DNA from: UBA5536 sp964592595
GTDB taxonomy: Bacteria; Bacteroidota; Bacteroidia; Bacteroidales; F082
Direction of reading: 5' to 3'
DNA length: 64,000 bases
Assembly (NCBI GenBank): GCA_964592595.1
Contig: CAZQFH010000010.1
Span: 27,552 to 91,551 of the forward strand
The translations under genes were made by a program, and so were the position numbers. Position 1 is the stretch's first letter; every line of letters begins with the position of its first letter. Positions 42,872 to 52,057 of the stretch are shown piece by piece. The notes below the pieces were generated by a model that saw nothing but the letters and a program-made list of their open reading frames with translations, had not been told where the DNA came from and searched no databases.

Positions 42872-43828
42872 CTAAGGTTGCTGCAATATTGCCAAACCCT
42901 TTGTCTTGGTACCAAACCAAATATTACCTACATCATCAACAAAAATCGAAGTGACCCAATCTTCGGGTAAGCCATTGGCTGCGGTATAAGTTTTCCAGGT
43001 GATACCATCAAACTTTGAAACGCCATATTGCGTTGCAAACCACATATTACCTTCTAAATCTTCAGCAATAGCATCTACCCTGCTGTAAACCAAACCATCT
43101 GATGTACTATAATCTAACACATTGTCACCATCAATACTGCTCACACCAGCCAGCGAACCCACCCAAATCCGTTGTTTACTGTCAATGAACAAATCCAAAA
43201 CAAAATCAGCAAGAGGCAAATCGGCAAGAAAAGTCTGCCAATTACTCCCATTAAACCGTGATATTCCAAACTCTGTCCCAAACCATTTATTTGCTTGCTG
43301 ATCAATCACCACATCACGTACTATATTATATACCAAACTATTACCCTGATCTTTCTGATAAATAATCCAGGAAGCACCATCAAAATAAGTAACCCCTTTG
43401 CCCGTGGCGATCCAAGGGTTTTGCTGAGCATCAAGTTCAACGTTATAGAGATAATCATAACTCAAAACACTTTCGGCATTATAATTCACAAATTGATTTC
43501 CAGATAAAACCGAAAGACCATAAGGTGTTGCAATCCAAACGACGTCATCACTAGCCACAGCCAGGCCATTCACCTGATGATGTATCAGCCCCTGGGGAGT
43601 ATTGTAATTTTTGAAAGCATTGCCATCATAGGTAGATAAACCAAATTCTGTCCCAATGTACATGCTTGATGATCCCTGAGCAACACAAAGCACATTATTG
43701 TTTACTAAGCCGTCTTTCGAGGCCAGGTATTTCCAGTTCTCAGTTACTGGTTTTGGCCTTGAATCCTTCTCGCAAGCAGCGAAAAGTATTACAACAAAAA
43801 CAATAAGCAGCAGTCCGTACTTTTTCAT
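42872..43828 (-). CDS. Two-component-regulator-propeller lipoprotein
   Basis: A 318-residue lipoprotein with lipobox FAAC (about Cys19). The mature part is a propeller of repeated ~42-residue blades of the two-component regulator propeller type (VWIATPYGLSVLSGNQFVNY, KWFGTEFGISRFNGSNWQTF, MWFATQYGVSKFDGITWKTY). In Bacteroidota this fold usually forms the sensor half of hybrid two-component systems; here it stands alone as a lipoprotein without kinase. Its start overlaps the uridine kinase stop by 4 bp. Ligand unknown. Confidence 0.88.
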   Translation of the reverse strand: MKKYGLLLIVFVVILFAACEKDSRPKPVTENWKYLASKDGLVNNNVLCVAQGSSSMYIGTEFGLSTYDGNAFKNYNTPQGLIHHQVNGLAVASDDVVWIATPYGLSVLSGNQFVNYNAESVLSYDYLYNVELDAQQNPWIATGKGVTYFDGASWIIYQKDQGNSLVYNIVRDVVIDQQANKWFGTEFGISRFNGSNWQTFLADLPLADFVLDLFIDSKQRIWVGSLAGVSSIDGDNVLDYSTSDGLVYSRVDAIAEDLEGNMWFATQYGVSKFDGITWKTYTAANGLPEDWVTSIFVDDVGNIWFGTKTKGLAILQQP

Positions 43829-44451
43829 ATAAGTGGTTTTTCTTCGTTCAAATTCATCCTGATACGCGAAGCAACAATATCTATTGCCACCTGATTAGCA
43901 CCTCCTTGAGGAATAATGATATCAGCAAAACGCTTTGTTGGGTCAATAAACTGCAAATGCATCGGTTTTACAAAATGCTCGTAATGTTTTAGTACTTCCA
44001 GGAACGACCTTCCCCGCTCCTCTATATCGCGCTGAATTATTCGCATAAGCCGATCATCACCATCAGTATCCACATAAATTTTAATATCCATTCTTCGGCG
44101 AAGTTCGGCATTGGTAAGCACAAGAATTCCTTCAACAATAACCACTTTGGTAGGTTTAACGGGAATGCTTTCTTTCGATCTGGCACAGCTTACATAAGAA
44201 TAAATTGGCATAGGTATCGTTTCGCCCCTTCGCAAGCGGTCGATATGATCAATTAACAAATCAAATTCTATCGATGCCGGATGATCAAAATTAATCTTTT
44301 TCCGCTCGTCAGCAGATAAATGACCATTATCGCGGTAATAAGCATCCTGCGAGATTACAGAAACTGAGCTGTTCGGGAGTGCCCGAATAATTTTTTTTAC
44401 GACCGTAGTTTTTCCAGAGCCAGATCCTCCGGCAATCCCGATAATTAGCAT
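43825..44451 (-). CDS. udk: Uridine kinase
   Basis: A 208-residue P-loop kinase phosphorylating uridine/cytidine in pyrimidine salvage. Walker A is GGSGSGKTT (8-16). QDAYYRDN, NFDHPASIEFDLL and PMPIYSYVSCARSKESIPV are the substrate-binding segments, and VVIVEGILVL is Walker B-like. Length and motifs are those of standard Udk. It is translationally coupled to the downstream propeller lipoprotein gene. Confidence 0.97.
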   Translation of the reverse strand: MLIIGIAGGSGSGKTTVVKKIIRALPNSSVSVISQDAYYRDNGHLSADERKKINFDHPASIEFDLLIDHIDRLRRGETIPMPIYSYVSCARSKESIPVKPTKVVIVEGILVLTNAELRRRMDIKIYVDTDGDDRLMRIIQRDIEERGRSFLEVLKHYEHFVKPMHLQFIDPTKRFADIIIPQGGANQVAIDIVASRIRMNLNEEKPLI

Positions 44452-44545
44452 TTGCGGTTCTTTTCCGTGGTTTTGATGGCCAAATTTACAGGTTTTTTAA
44501 TAATACATTCCGCTAAATCAATAAAAGACATTGAAATTCAAACGA

Positions 44546-44577
44546 TAAAAAAATCAGCCAGATCAAACAGACCTGGC
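44546..44577 (-). terminator. Terminator of the methylmalonyl-CoA decarboxylase operon
   Basis: On the minus strand GCCAGGTC (44577-44570) pairs with GATCTGGC (44564-44557) around a 5-nt loop, with one G-T pair, followed by TGA and a T run. It lies 75 bp after the beta-subunit stop. Confidence 0.82.
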
Positions 44578-44651
44578 CAATTCATAAAATCCCAAAGTTA
44601 AACTCAGCAAAACTATCTTTCAAATAAAGCTTAATAGCCTTAATATCTGTT

Positions 44652-46007
44652 TTATAACAGAAAACTCATCATAATCCCTGCCGCAACAGCCGAACCAATA
44701 ACACCAGCTACATTAGGTGCCATAGCATGCATCAAGAGGTGATTTGAAGGGTCATTTCTTAGTCCTTCGTGCTGCACTACACGCGCGCTGTCGGGGACAG
44801 CCGAAACACCTGCAGCACCAACCAAAGGATTAATTCTGTTATCTCCTTTGAGGAAAATATTCATCACCTTAGCAAAAAGGACTCCGCCGGCAGTGGCAAC
44901 CATAAAAGAAAGGGCACCCAACACAAATATCAGGATTGATTCACCTGTTAAAAAGACATCAGCCTGAGTAGAGGCTCCTACAGTTAGTCCAAGAAGAATA
45001 GTAACTATATCAATCAAACTATTTCGGGCAGTATCTGCCAAACGCTTGGTCACGCCACTTTCCTTCAAAATATTTCCAAAAAACAGCATCCCTAATAGAG
45101 GAAGTGCTCCGGGAGAAATAAAAGTTGTAAGGATTAATCCAACAATAGGAAACATGATTTTTTCGAGCTTACTCACCGAACGCGGGGGTTTCATACGAAT
45201 CAGCCTTTCCCTTTTAGAGGTAAGCAATCGCATTATAGGCGGCTGTATTACAGGCACAAGCGCCATATAAGAATAAGCTGCGATGGCAATCGGACCTATC
45301 AAATTTTTCGTCTCGTAGCCATGTACGATTGTTCCATTCGCAAGTTTTGAGGAAAGGAAGATAGCCGTTGGGCCATCAGCACCGCCAATTATACCGATTG
45401 AACCAGCTTCGGGCATATTAAAGCCAAGATACAAAGCGCCCAGAAAGGTTAAAAAGATGCCTACCTGAGCGGCAGCACCCAGCAGCATCAATCTAGGATT
45501 AGATATAAGTGAAGAAAAATCGGTCATAGCGCCAATTCCGAGAAATATCAGCGGCGGATAAATACCTTTTAATACACCATAGTAAAGATAGTTGAGCACA
45601 CTACCTTCCTGATAAATGCCCAACTGAAGATTAACACCTCCATCTTGGAAAAATGGAATATTACCGATGATAATTCCGGAGCCAATTGGAACCAGCAAGA
45701 GCGGTTCATAATTGTGGCGAATAGCCAGATAAATAAAAAACAAGCCTATCAAGATCATTACCAGGTTTCCGCTGGTAACATTTCTAAATCCTGTAAAACT
45801 GATAAACTTATTTATTCCCTCCATAGTTTTTTCGATGGCGAATTTGGCAAAAGGCACGTCTTTATCAGCTGAAGTAGTTGCTGCTGCTGAAGTAGCCGTT
45901 TCGGGCAACACACGGTTTGCCATTCCAGGATTTGTTACTACCAATAAATTGAGCAGCATCAACAAACCCAAAATCGCAAATACAGTTAAGGCTTTTTTTA
46001 GCTCCAT
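44652..46007 (-). CDS. Sodium-translocating decarboxylase beta subunit (OadB/MmdB type)
   Basis: An inner-membrane protein of about 451 residues with many hydrophobic helices. The conserved segments are GIGAMTDFSSLISNPR, GIIGGADGPTAIFLSS and the C-terminal GAAGVSAVPDSARVVQ and LLMHAMAPNVAGVIGSAVAAG. The Asp in GGADGP and its partners form the sodium path. It decarboxylates carboxybiotin and exports Na+. The frame opens farther upstream with GTG, overlapping the biotin carrier gene; the ATG at 46007 avoids overlap and fits the family start. It has an N-terminal extension of about 85 residues before the usual core. Confidence 0.94.
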   Translation of the reverse strand: MELKKALTVFAILGLLMLLNLLVVTNPGMANRVLPETATSAAATTSADKDVPFAKFAIEKTMEGINKFISFTGFRNVTSGNLVMILIGLFFIYLAIRHNYEPLLLVPIGSGIIIGNIPFFQDGGVNLQLGIYQEGSVLNYLYYGVLKGIYPPLIFLGIGAMTDFSSLISNPRLMLLGAAAQVGIFLTFLGALYLGFNMPEAGSIGIIGGADGPTAIFLSSKLANGTIVHGYETKNLIGPIAIAAYSYMALVPVIQPPIMRLLTSKRERLIRMKPPRSVSKLEKIMFPIVGLILTTFISPGALPLLGMLFFGNILKESGVTKRLADTARNSLIDIVTILLGLTVGASTQADVFLTGESILIFVLGALSFMVATAGGVLFAKVMNIFLKGDNRINPLVGAAGVSAVPDSARVVQHEGLRNDPSNHLLMHAMAPNVAGVIGSAVAAGIMMSFLL

Positions 46008-46011
46008 GATG

Positions 46012-46446
46012 CTATTCCATTTCAAGTAAAACATCACCCTGTAGCACGCTGTCGCCCGGCTGCACTTTCAAAGTTTTTATAGTGCCGTCTTTTTCAGCCA
46101 AAAGGTTGTTCTCCATCTTCATGGCCTCGTAAATCAGGAGTTTATCCCCACGCTTTACCTGATCACCCTGTTTCACGAAAACCTGCATAATATTTCCCGG
46201 AAGCGGTGCCATTACTTTTGAAAGTGTGGCTTTGGTATCCTTTACCTCTCTTTTGATTTCGTGCGACCCAGATGGATTAGGGCGCGAAGGACGAACGAGA
46301 ATTGGTGTCTTCGACTCCATTTTTTTGCGTTCTATCTCAATATGATAAGGTGTGCCATTAACTTCTACTTCAGCAATTGATCCTTCAAGCTTCAGCACAT
46401 CCACCTCATAATTATTACCACTTATTGTAAATTTAAAACTTCTCAT
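46012..46446 (-). CDS. Biotin carboxyl carrier subunit of the decarboxylase
   Basis: A 144-residue protein with a C-terminal biotinyl domain (about 75-144). The biotin-accepting Lys110 lies in EAMKMEN, and PLPGNIMQVFVKQGDQVKRG precedes it. The N-terminal ~70 residues form a small strand-rich domain and a Pro/Ser/Lys linker. It shuttles the carboxyl group from MmdA to the membrane beta subunit. It lies 10 bp after the small membrane subunit and 4 bp before the beta subunit. Confidence 0.94.
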   Translation of the reverse strand: MRSFKFTISGNNYEVDVLKLEGSIAEVEVNGTPYHIEIERKKMESKTPILVRPSRPNPSGSHEIKREVKDTKATLSKVMAPLPGNIMQVFVKQGDQVKRGDKLLIYEAMKMENNLLAEKDGTIKTLKVQPGDSVLQGDVLLEME

Positions 46447-46456
46447 GATTACTGTT

Positions 46457-46825
46457 TTAGCGATTCAAATTTCTCAATCCGTAAATTTTTGAACTCCATG
46501 GCGAATATGTTCTGGACACTTTTTTAATCGTCAACACATTGCTCTCCACATCATGCAGCTGGTAGGATATATAAAGCGCCATGCTGATCGCTGCGGCTAC
46601 TTCCCCGGGAATGGAAAAATCCTTTTCATCTTTCGTAGCATCAAGTTTGCCTTGCCTGCGCAACTTCGATCTAAGCTGCATATTCAACAGCTTACTGATC
46701 TGAAAGAAAACAAAGTAAAGGACTACCAATGCGGCAAAAACAATCAGATATCCTACCACAGAAATAACAACTCCTTCGATGAGTGTGGTTTCAGGTATGT
46801 CAACAAATTCCGATAATAAAAACAT
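46457..46825 (-). CDS. OadG-like small membrane subunit
   Basis: A 122-residue protein with one membrane helix (about 18-42, GVVISVVGYLIVFAALVVLYFVFFQ) and a basic cytoplasmic tail, matching the OadG/delta subunit that tethers the carboxyltransferase to the membrane pump. It lies between mmdA and the biotin carrier gene. A region after the helix (EVAAAISMALYISYQLHDVE) recalls the HxLT-type segments of the family. Confidence 0.87.
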   Translation of the reverse strand: MFLLSEFVDIPETTLIEGVVISVVGYLIVFAALVVLYFVFFQISKLLNMQLRSKLRRQGKLDATKDEKDFSIPGEVAAAISMALYISYQLHDVESNVLTIKKVSRTYSPWSSKIYGLRNLNR

Positions 46826-46834
46826 AAGGTGCTG

Positions 46835-48394
46835 TTATAAGGGTATGTTGGAATGTTTTTTTGGAGGATTTACATCCTTTTTAGTGGCTAAAGCCTGCAA
46901 AGCTCTTATCACCCTAAAGCGCGTATTTCGCGGCTCAATTACGTCATCGATATAGCCAAAACGAGCCGCTTCGTATGGGTTAGCAAATTTCTCGCGGTAT
47001 TCAGCTTCCCGCTCTGCGATAAAGGCTGCACGTTGTACCGGATCTTTTATTTCCAGAATCTTGCGTCCTTCAAGCACTTCAATTGCTCCTGCAGGCCCCA
47101 TAACCGCAATTTCAGCTGATGGCCATGCATAATTGATATCGCCACGAAGTTGCTTTGAACCCATTACGTCATGAGCTCCACCATAGGATTTTCGGAGGGT
47201 AATCGTAACCTTTGGCACAGTGGCTTCACCATAAGCAAACAATAATTTTGCTCCGTGAATAATGATACCGCCATATTCCTGGCCACTTCCGGGAAGAAAT
47301 CCCGGTACATCAACAAGTGTAACAATAGGAATATTGAAAGCATCGCAAAAACGAACAAAACGAGCTGCTTTTCGACTGGCATCAATATCAAGAACACCTG
47401 CCAAAAAATTAGGCTGATTAGCTACTATGCCAACAGGCATTCCATTGAATTTCGCAAAACCAACAACAATATTTTTAGCATAATTGCGATGTATTTCGAG
47501 AAACTCTCCATCATCAACTATTGCATGAATAATATCAGTTACATCGTAAGGCTTGTTTGGATTGTCAGGAATAATCTGATTTAAGCCATCTTCCAAACGA
47601 TTTATGGGGTCGTTACATTCCACCAACGGCGGATCTTCCAGATTATTCTGAGGTAAATAACTCAGAAGCTTGCGAATCAATAAAATTCCCTCTTCTTCAT
47701 TTGTAACCACAAAATGGCTTACACCGGATTTGGTTCCATGCACCCAGGCACCTCCCAAGTCCTCAGTAGTAATATCCTCGCCCGTTACGGTTTTTGTAAC
47801 TTTTGGACCTGTTACAAACATATAACTCGATTGCTCACTCATAAGCACAAAGTCGGTGAGTGCCGGCGAATACACTGCGCCACCTGCACAAGGACCAAAA
47901 ATGGCTGAAATTTGAGGAATAACCCCCGATGCCAATATATTACGCTGAAATATATCAGCATAACCTGCCAAACTTTTTACACCTTCCTGTATGCGGGCTC
48001 CTCCGCTATCGTTGATCCCGATAAGCGGTGCGCCAACCTTCATGGCCTGATCCATCACTTTGCAAATTTTTGCAGCAAAAGTTTCGGATAAGGAGCCACC
48101 AAAAACTGTAAAATCCTGTGAAAAAACATAAACCACACGACCATCAATAGTTCCGTGTCCGGTTACTACGCCATCACCTAAGTATTGTTGTTTCTCAAGT
48201 CCAAAATCTGTGGAACGATGCGTTACAAACATGTCGAACTCTTCGAAGCTGCCTTCATCAAGGAGCAGGTCAATACGCTCGCGGGCAGTTAGTTTACCCT
48301 TTGCATGCTGAGATTCAATACGTTTTTCGCCACCACCTTTTTTGGCTTCAATACGCTTATCCAGTAATTCCTGGATTTTTTGTTCAATTGCCAT
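46835..48394 (-). CDS. mmdA: Methylmalonyl-CoA decarboxylase alpha / acyl-CoA carboxyltransferase
   Basis: A 519-residue carboxyltransferase of the PccB/MmdA family. The family segments are GGGEKRIESQHAKGKLTARERI near the N terminus, INDSGGARIQEGVKSLAGYADIF and GPCAGGAVYSPALTDF in the N-terminal crotonase-like half, and VPGFLPGSGQEYGGIIIHGAKLL in the C-terminal half. In this operon with biotin carrier, OadG-like and beta subunits, it most likely takes the carboxyl from methylmalonyl-CoA, yielding propionyl-CoA while the complex pumps Na+. PccB-type carboxylation is the alternative, but no biotin carboxylase gene is present here. Confidence 0.93.
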   Translation of the reverse strand: MAIEQKIQELLDKRIEAKKGGGEKRIESQHAKGKLTARERIDLLLDEGSFEEFDMFVTHRSTDFGLEKQQYLGDGVVTGHGTIDGRVVYVFSQDFTVFGGSLSETFAAKICKVMDQAMKVGAPLIGINDSGGARIQEGVKSLAGYADIFQRNILASGVIPQISAIFGPCAGGAVYSPALTDFVLMSEQSSYMFVTGPKVTKTVTGEDITTEDLGGAWVHGTKSGVSHFVVTNEEEGILLIRKLLSYLPQNNLEDPPLVECNDPINRLEDGLNQIIPDNPNKPYDVTDIIHAIVDDGEFLEIHRNYAKNIVVGFAKFNGMPVGIVANQPNFLAGVLDIDASRKAARFVRFCDAFNIPIVTLVDVPGFLPGSGQEYGGIIIHGAKLLFAYGEATVPKVTITLRKSYGGAHDVMGSKQLRGDINYAWPSAEIAVMGPAGAIEVLEGRKILEIKDPVQRAAFIAEREAEYREKFANPYEAARFGYIDDVIEPRNTRFRVIRALQALATKKDVNPPKKHSNIPL

Positions 48395-48405
48395 AAAAAC
48401 AGATA

Positions 48406-48816
48406 TTATTTGTTTTTGTCTTCACATAATTCAGTTAAAACGCCAAAAGTCGATTTGGGATGTAAAAAGGCAATATGCAAACCTTCAGCACCCTTGCGTG
48501 GCTTTTCATCAATCAGCCTGATTCCATTATCTTTGGCATCTTCAAGAGCACCTTCCAAACCTTTAACGGCAAACGCGATATGATGAATGCCCTCTCCCTT
48601 TTTTTCGATGAATTTTCCAACAGGCCCTTCCGGATCAGTACTTTCCAACAACTCAATCTTGGTTTCACCAACCTGAAAGAATGCCGTACGAACCTTTTGA
48701 TCTTTTACCTCTTCAATTGCATAACAAGCCGTTCCCAATAAATTTCTATAGTATGGAATAGCCTCCTCAAGCGTTTTGACAGCAATTCCAATGTGCTCTA
48801 TATGAGATGGTTTCAT
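48406..48816 (-). CDS. mce: Methylmalonyl-CoA epimerase
   Basis: A 136-residue vicinal-oxygen-chelate-fold enzyme. IEHIGIAVKTLEEAIPYYRNLLG is the first module and GIHHIAFAVKGLEGALEDAKDNG the second. The metal-binding His and Glu residues (HIGIAV, KIELLE, HHIAFAV, and the C-terminal Glu) are in place. It interconverts (R)- and (S)-methylmalonyl-CoA between the mutase and the decarboxylase. It is the first gene of the operon. Confidence 0.95.
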   Translation of the reverse strand: MKPSHIEHIGIAVKTLEEAIPYYRNLLGTACYAIEEVKDQKVRTAFFQVGETKIELLESTDPEGPVGKFIEKKGEGIHHIAFAVKGLEGALEDAKDNGIRLIDEKPRKGAEGLHIAFLHPKSTFGVLTELCEDKNK

Positions 48817-48844
48817 GAAATATGATTTTTTGTTAATTTTTTCA

Positions 48845-48852
48845 CAAAAGTA
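48845..48852 (-). promoter_or_regulatory. Candidate -7 element for the mce-mmd operon
   Basis: TACTTTTG on the minus strand fits TAnnTTTG and lies about 29 bp before the mce start. The nearest TTG upstream is only about 17 bp away, so the -33 box is doubtful. Confidence 0.4.
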
Positions 48853-48962
48853 TAAATTATTTCATTGGCCAACCCTATAGCTCACCTATTTTTTTTAGTA
48901 TTTATCCTTAAAGATATCAATTTAGAAACTTTCTAAGCTAAAAAGAACATGTGCAATTACGG

Positions 48963-48990
48963 ACACAAAAAAACCCGCCGAAGCAGGTTT
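48963..48990 (-). terminator. Terminator of the fabH operon
   Basis: On the minus strand AAACCTGC (48990-48983) and GCGGGTTT (48978-48971) pair around a TTCG tetraloop, with a T run following. It lies 27 bp after the fabH stop. Confidence 0.9.
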
Positions 48991-49016
48991 AAATTTTCAA
49001 ATAAAGTTTATTTTAA

Positions 49017-50015
49017 TCAATTTGGATCGTAGGCCCATTTTAACCAGATCGAACCCCACGTAAAACCACCACCAAATGCCGTTAGAATCAAATTATCTCC
49101 TTTTTTGAGCTGGTTTTCCCATTCCCACAAACAAAGCGGAAGGGTTCCGCTGGTAGTATTACCATAGCGCTGAATATTAATCATCACTTGCTCTTTTTTG
49201 ATGCCCATCCTGCGAGCAGTTGCGTCAATGATACGCAAATTTGCCTGATGTGGCACCAACCAATCAATATCGTCTGATTTCAATCCATTTTTATCCATGA
49301 TGCCAACAGCAACATCCGACATTTTGGTAACAGCAAATTTAAAAACAGCCTGACCTTCCTGATAGATAAAATGCTCTCTGGCATCGACAGTTTCATGCGA
49401 TGCAGGTTTTACTGATCCCCCGGCTTTTTGATGCAGGTGTACCATACCCGAACCATCCGCATGCATCAATGCATCCATAACACCTAACTCCTCTGCAGTT
49501 GGCTCAAGCAAAAGCGCTCCGCCCCCATCACCAAAAATAACGCATGTTGTGCGATCTGTGTAATCAACAATCGACGACATTTTATCAGCACCTACTACTA
49601 TAACTTTTTTGTGTGTGCCACTTTCAACAAATTTCGAAGCAGTAATTATAGCATATAACAATCCGGAACAAGCTGCGTTTATATCGAAGCTAAAAGCATT
49701 TTTTATACCACAATTGTGGCTGATAATATTGGCTGTTGCCGGAAACTGCATATCAGGAGTAACGGTGGCACAAATCAGCAAATCCACCTCTTCAGGTTTT
49801 GTTCCTGTCTTTTGAAGCAGACCCTTAACCGCTTCAGCACCAATTACTGAAGTTCCTTGTCCTTCACCTTTTAAAATATGTCGTTCTTTAATACCAGTGC
49901 GCGAAATTATCCATTCGTCGTTGGTATCAACCATTTTTTCAAGTTCCTGATTTGTCAGGATATAATCCGGCACCCAGCCATGGATTCCGGTAATAGCAGC
50001 ATGAATTTTGGTCAT
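49017..50015 (-). CDS. fabH: Beta-ketoacyl-ACP synthase III
   Basis: A 332-residue FabH that starts fatty-acid synthesis by condensing an acyl-CoA with malonyl-ACP. The catalytic Cys116 lies in DINAACSGLLYA, His in VPHQANLRI and Asn in RYGNTTSGT. The FGDGGGALLL and FGGGFTWGS segments are also present. It is last in the conserved DUF177-rpmF-plsX-fabH operon. Confidence 0.97.
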   Translation of the reverse strand: MTKIHAAITGIHGWVPDYILTNQELEKMVDTNDEWIISRTGIKERHILKGEGQGTSVIGAEAVKGLLQKTGTKPEEVDLLICATVTPDMQFPATANIISHNCGIKNAFSFDINAACSGLLYAIITASKFVESGTHKKVIVVGADKMSSIVDYTDRTTCVIFGDGGGALLLEPTAEELGVMDALMHADGSGMVHLHQKAGGSVKPASHETVDAREHFIYQEGQAVFKFAVTKMSDVAVGIMDKNGLKSDDIDWLVPHQANLRIIDATARRMGIKKEQVMINIQRYGNTTSGTLPLCLWEWENQLKKGDNLILTAFGGGFTWGSIWLKWAYDPN

Positions 50016-50048
50016 TATTTTTAGATTAGTACAAAACTGTCAGGTTAA

Positions 50049-50999
50049 TTATTGTCCGTACTTAGCCATTGCATTTCTTATTTGGCCATGCAAACCCGAC
50101 TGAGCCACGTTGCGGAGCAGCAACATCATATTTTTTATTGCAAGCGGACTGCTAATTCCATGTCCGATCACAACAGCTCCATTAATGCCGATAATCGGGC
50201 TACCACCATGAAATTCGTAGTTAAAGCGACTAAAATAGTCATCAAGCAATCCACGCTTCTCCATCAAACGATACATCGCTTGAATTTGCTTGATTACGAC
50301 ATTTCCGGTAAAGCCATCAGTAATCACAACATCGGCACGGTCATTAAATAAATCACGACCTTCAACATTCCCAATAAAGTTGTAATAAGATGCCTCTTTC
50401 ATCAACAGATATGCGGACTGTACCAAAAGATTTCCTTTCTTTTCTTCCTGCCCGATATTCAATAATCCTACCCGCGGATCGTTGATGCCAAGAACATAAC
50501 GTGCATACAATGCTCCAAGTAAACCATATTGATAAAGCACATCTGGTTTAGCATCTGGATTGGTGCCCACATCCATGATGATGTTGTTTCCACCATCCAG
50601 TTTTGGAACCATCACAGCACTGGAAGGTCTGATAACTCCCGGTATTGTATTGATAGCATAAACCGAACCCACCATCATGGCGCCACTGTTGCCGGCGCTG
50701 GCAAAACCATCAATTTTGCCTTTACGCAGCCATTCAAACCCTACAACAATTGATGAATCTTTCTTATGTTGAAATGCTTTGAGTGGTGAATCTCCCATCT
50801 CAATAACGCCAGGTGCATGCACCAACTCCAATTGCGTAGCATTAATTTCAGCTGCTTGGAGATAGCTCTGAATCCGCACCTCATCACCAAATAGAACAAG
50901 TGTGTCCTTCTCTGGCAGTTCTTGCAGCAAGAGCGGAATGCTGTCGAGTGTTGATTGGGGAGCAAAATCGCCACCTGAAACGTCGAGACCAATTCGCAT
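50049..50999 (-). CDS. plsX: Phosphate acyltransferase PlsX
   Basis: A 316-residue PlsX making acyl-phosphate from acyl-ACP for phospholipid synthesis. It has MRIGLDVSGGDFAPQ at the N terminus, FASAGNSGAMMVGS, ALMVDVGTN-like NNIIMDVGTNPDAKP, GNVEGRDLFNDRADVVITDGF and the C-terminal GINGAVVIGHG. Peripheral at the inner membrane. It is located 33 bp upstream of fabH and 30 bp downstream of rpmF, the canonical bacterial order. Confidence 0.96.
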   Translation of the reverse strand: MRIGLDVSGGDFAPQSTLDSIPLLLQELPEKDTLVLFGDEVRIQSYLQAAEINATQLELVHAPGVIEMGDSPLKAFQHKKDSSIVVGFEWLRKGKIDGFASAGNSGAMMVGSVYAINTIPGVIRPSSAVMVPKLDGGNNIIMDVGTNPDAKPDVLYQYGLLGALYARYVLGINDPRVGLLNIGQEEKKGNLLVQSAYLLMKEASYYNFIGNVEGRDLFNDRADVVITDGFTGNVVIKQIQAMYRLMEKRGLLDDYFSRFNYEFHGGSPIIGINGAVVIGHGISSPLAIKNMMLLLRNVAQSGLHGQIRNAMAKYGQ

Positions 51000-51029
51000 G
51001 AAGGTTCAGTTTAGGTTAAAAGCCTTTTA

Positions 51030-51218
51030 TTAGGCTTTTGCTCCTTCCATCACCAATTGACCTTTGTAATACAGGTCGCCATCAACATAATAAGCCCTGT
51101 GATAAACATGAATAGCACCTGTTACGGGACATTTGGCCAAATTTGGCAACTCTGCTTTGTAGTGTGTTCTTCTCTTATCTCTTCTGGTTTTCGACGTTTT
51201 ACGTTTAGGATGTGCCAT
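51030..51218 (-). CDS. rpmF: 50S ribosomal protein L32
   Basis: A 62-residue L32 with the family start MAHPKRKTSKTRRDKRRTHY and CPVTGAIHVYHRAYY. Only one cysteine is present, so this is the zinc-free form. Its linkage to DUF177 and plsX is conserved across bacteria. Confidence 0.96.
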   Translation of the reverse strand: MAHPKRKTSKTRRDKRRTHYKAELPNLAKCPVTGAIHVYHRAYYVDGDLYYKGQLVMEGAKA

Positions 51219-51256
51219 TGTAATTATTATTAAATATTAAACCTCTTAAATATTAG

Positions 51257-51781
51257 CTATTTCAATTTCTTCTTAAGCCCTTCAAGTGCCTGCCACCGTG
51301 GATCTGTTTCTTCGGTCACTGTTAATTGTTCAAGCCTGGATAGCACTTCAGGATCACATCCTGATGAACCATCTTTTTTGTCAGGATGCACCCTGCGCAG
51401 CGGGAGCGACAATAAAATATACTCATAAAAAAGATGATTCAAATCAAGCTGATGCTGATCGGTGGGAATAACCAACACCTCATCATCTTCCTCATGAAAA
51501 GATTCGCCGTACTTAACATAAAGACTATAATCTGCTTCAACTGCGTGCATAAAATTTTCGTTGCAACGGTCGCAAGGCACCTCAACAGCTCCCTTCAAAT
51601 CAAAATCAAGCGTTAGCATATTATCCTGTTTGTCCAAATCAAGGTGAATACTTACGCTTCCTTTTTCGATTTCGGCATAGTCAATCCCATTGAAAACAGC
51701 ATCATTAACTACGAAATCATAGCTATGAATACCGGCTGAAAGCCCTGCAATTGGAACGATAAACTCCTGAAATGGTTTCAC
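51257..51781 (-). CDS. DUF177 (YceD) protein, 23S rRNA accumulation factor-like
   Basis: A 174-residue DUF177/YceD protein. The CDRCNENF motif (two cysteines as in the family CxRC) follows VEVP, and the C-terminal acidic segment DEVLVIPTDQHQLDLNHLFYEYILLSLPLRRVHP is the conserved part. YceD homologues aid 23S rRNA maturation, and the gene nearly always precedes rpmF, as here (38 bp gap). It heads the operon. Confidence 0.9.
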   Translation of the reverse strand: MKPFQEFIVPIAGLSAGIHSYDFVVNDAVFNGIDYAEIEKGSVSIHLDLDKQDNMLTLDFDLKGAVEVPCDRCNENFMHAVEADYSLYVKYGESFHEEDDEVLVIPTDQHQLDLNHLFYEYILLSLPLRRVHPDKKDGSSGCDPEVLSRLEQLTVTEETDPRWQALEGLKKKLK

Positions 51782-52057
51782 TGTTAAGCACTTAAAAATC
51801 GGGCGGCAAAGATATACATTAATCTTTTGTTCTACAAATAATTATTACTGCATAGAATGATAGCATCCAAGCAGCAACCACAAAACTAATTCAAAAAAAT
51901 AATTGATAAGCCAAATGAAAAAAATATTTGTTATTTTTTTAACACATCAAAGGATTTTATAAATTCGCAGGCTAAAACCATGTTAAAACCGGACAGTATT
52001 ACCTCGTTTTAAAAGGCTGACCGGAATCAGGATTAATAACTTAACACATTTAATACT

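Noticed and set aside
46835..48394. Propionyl-CoA carboxylase (PccB) instead of decarboxylase subunit
   Set aside because: The operon encodes the membrane Na+ pump subunit, OadG-like subunit and separate biotin carrier but no biotin carboxylase, favouring the decarboxylase.
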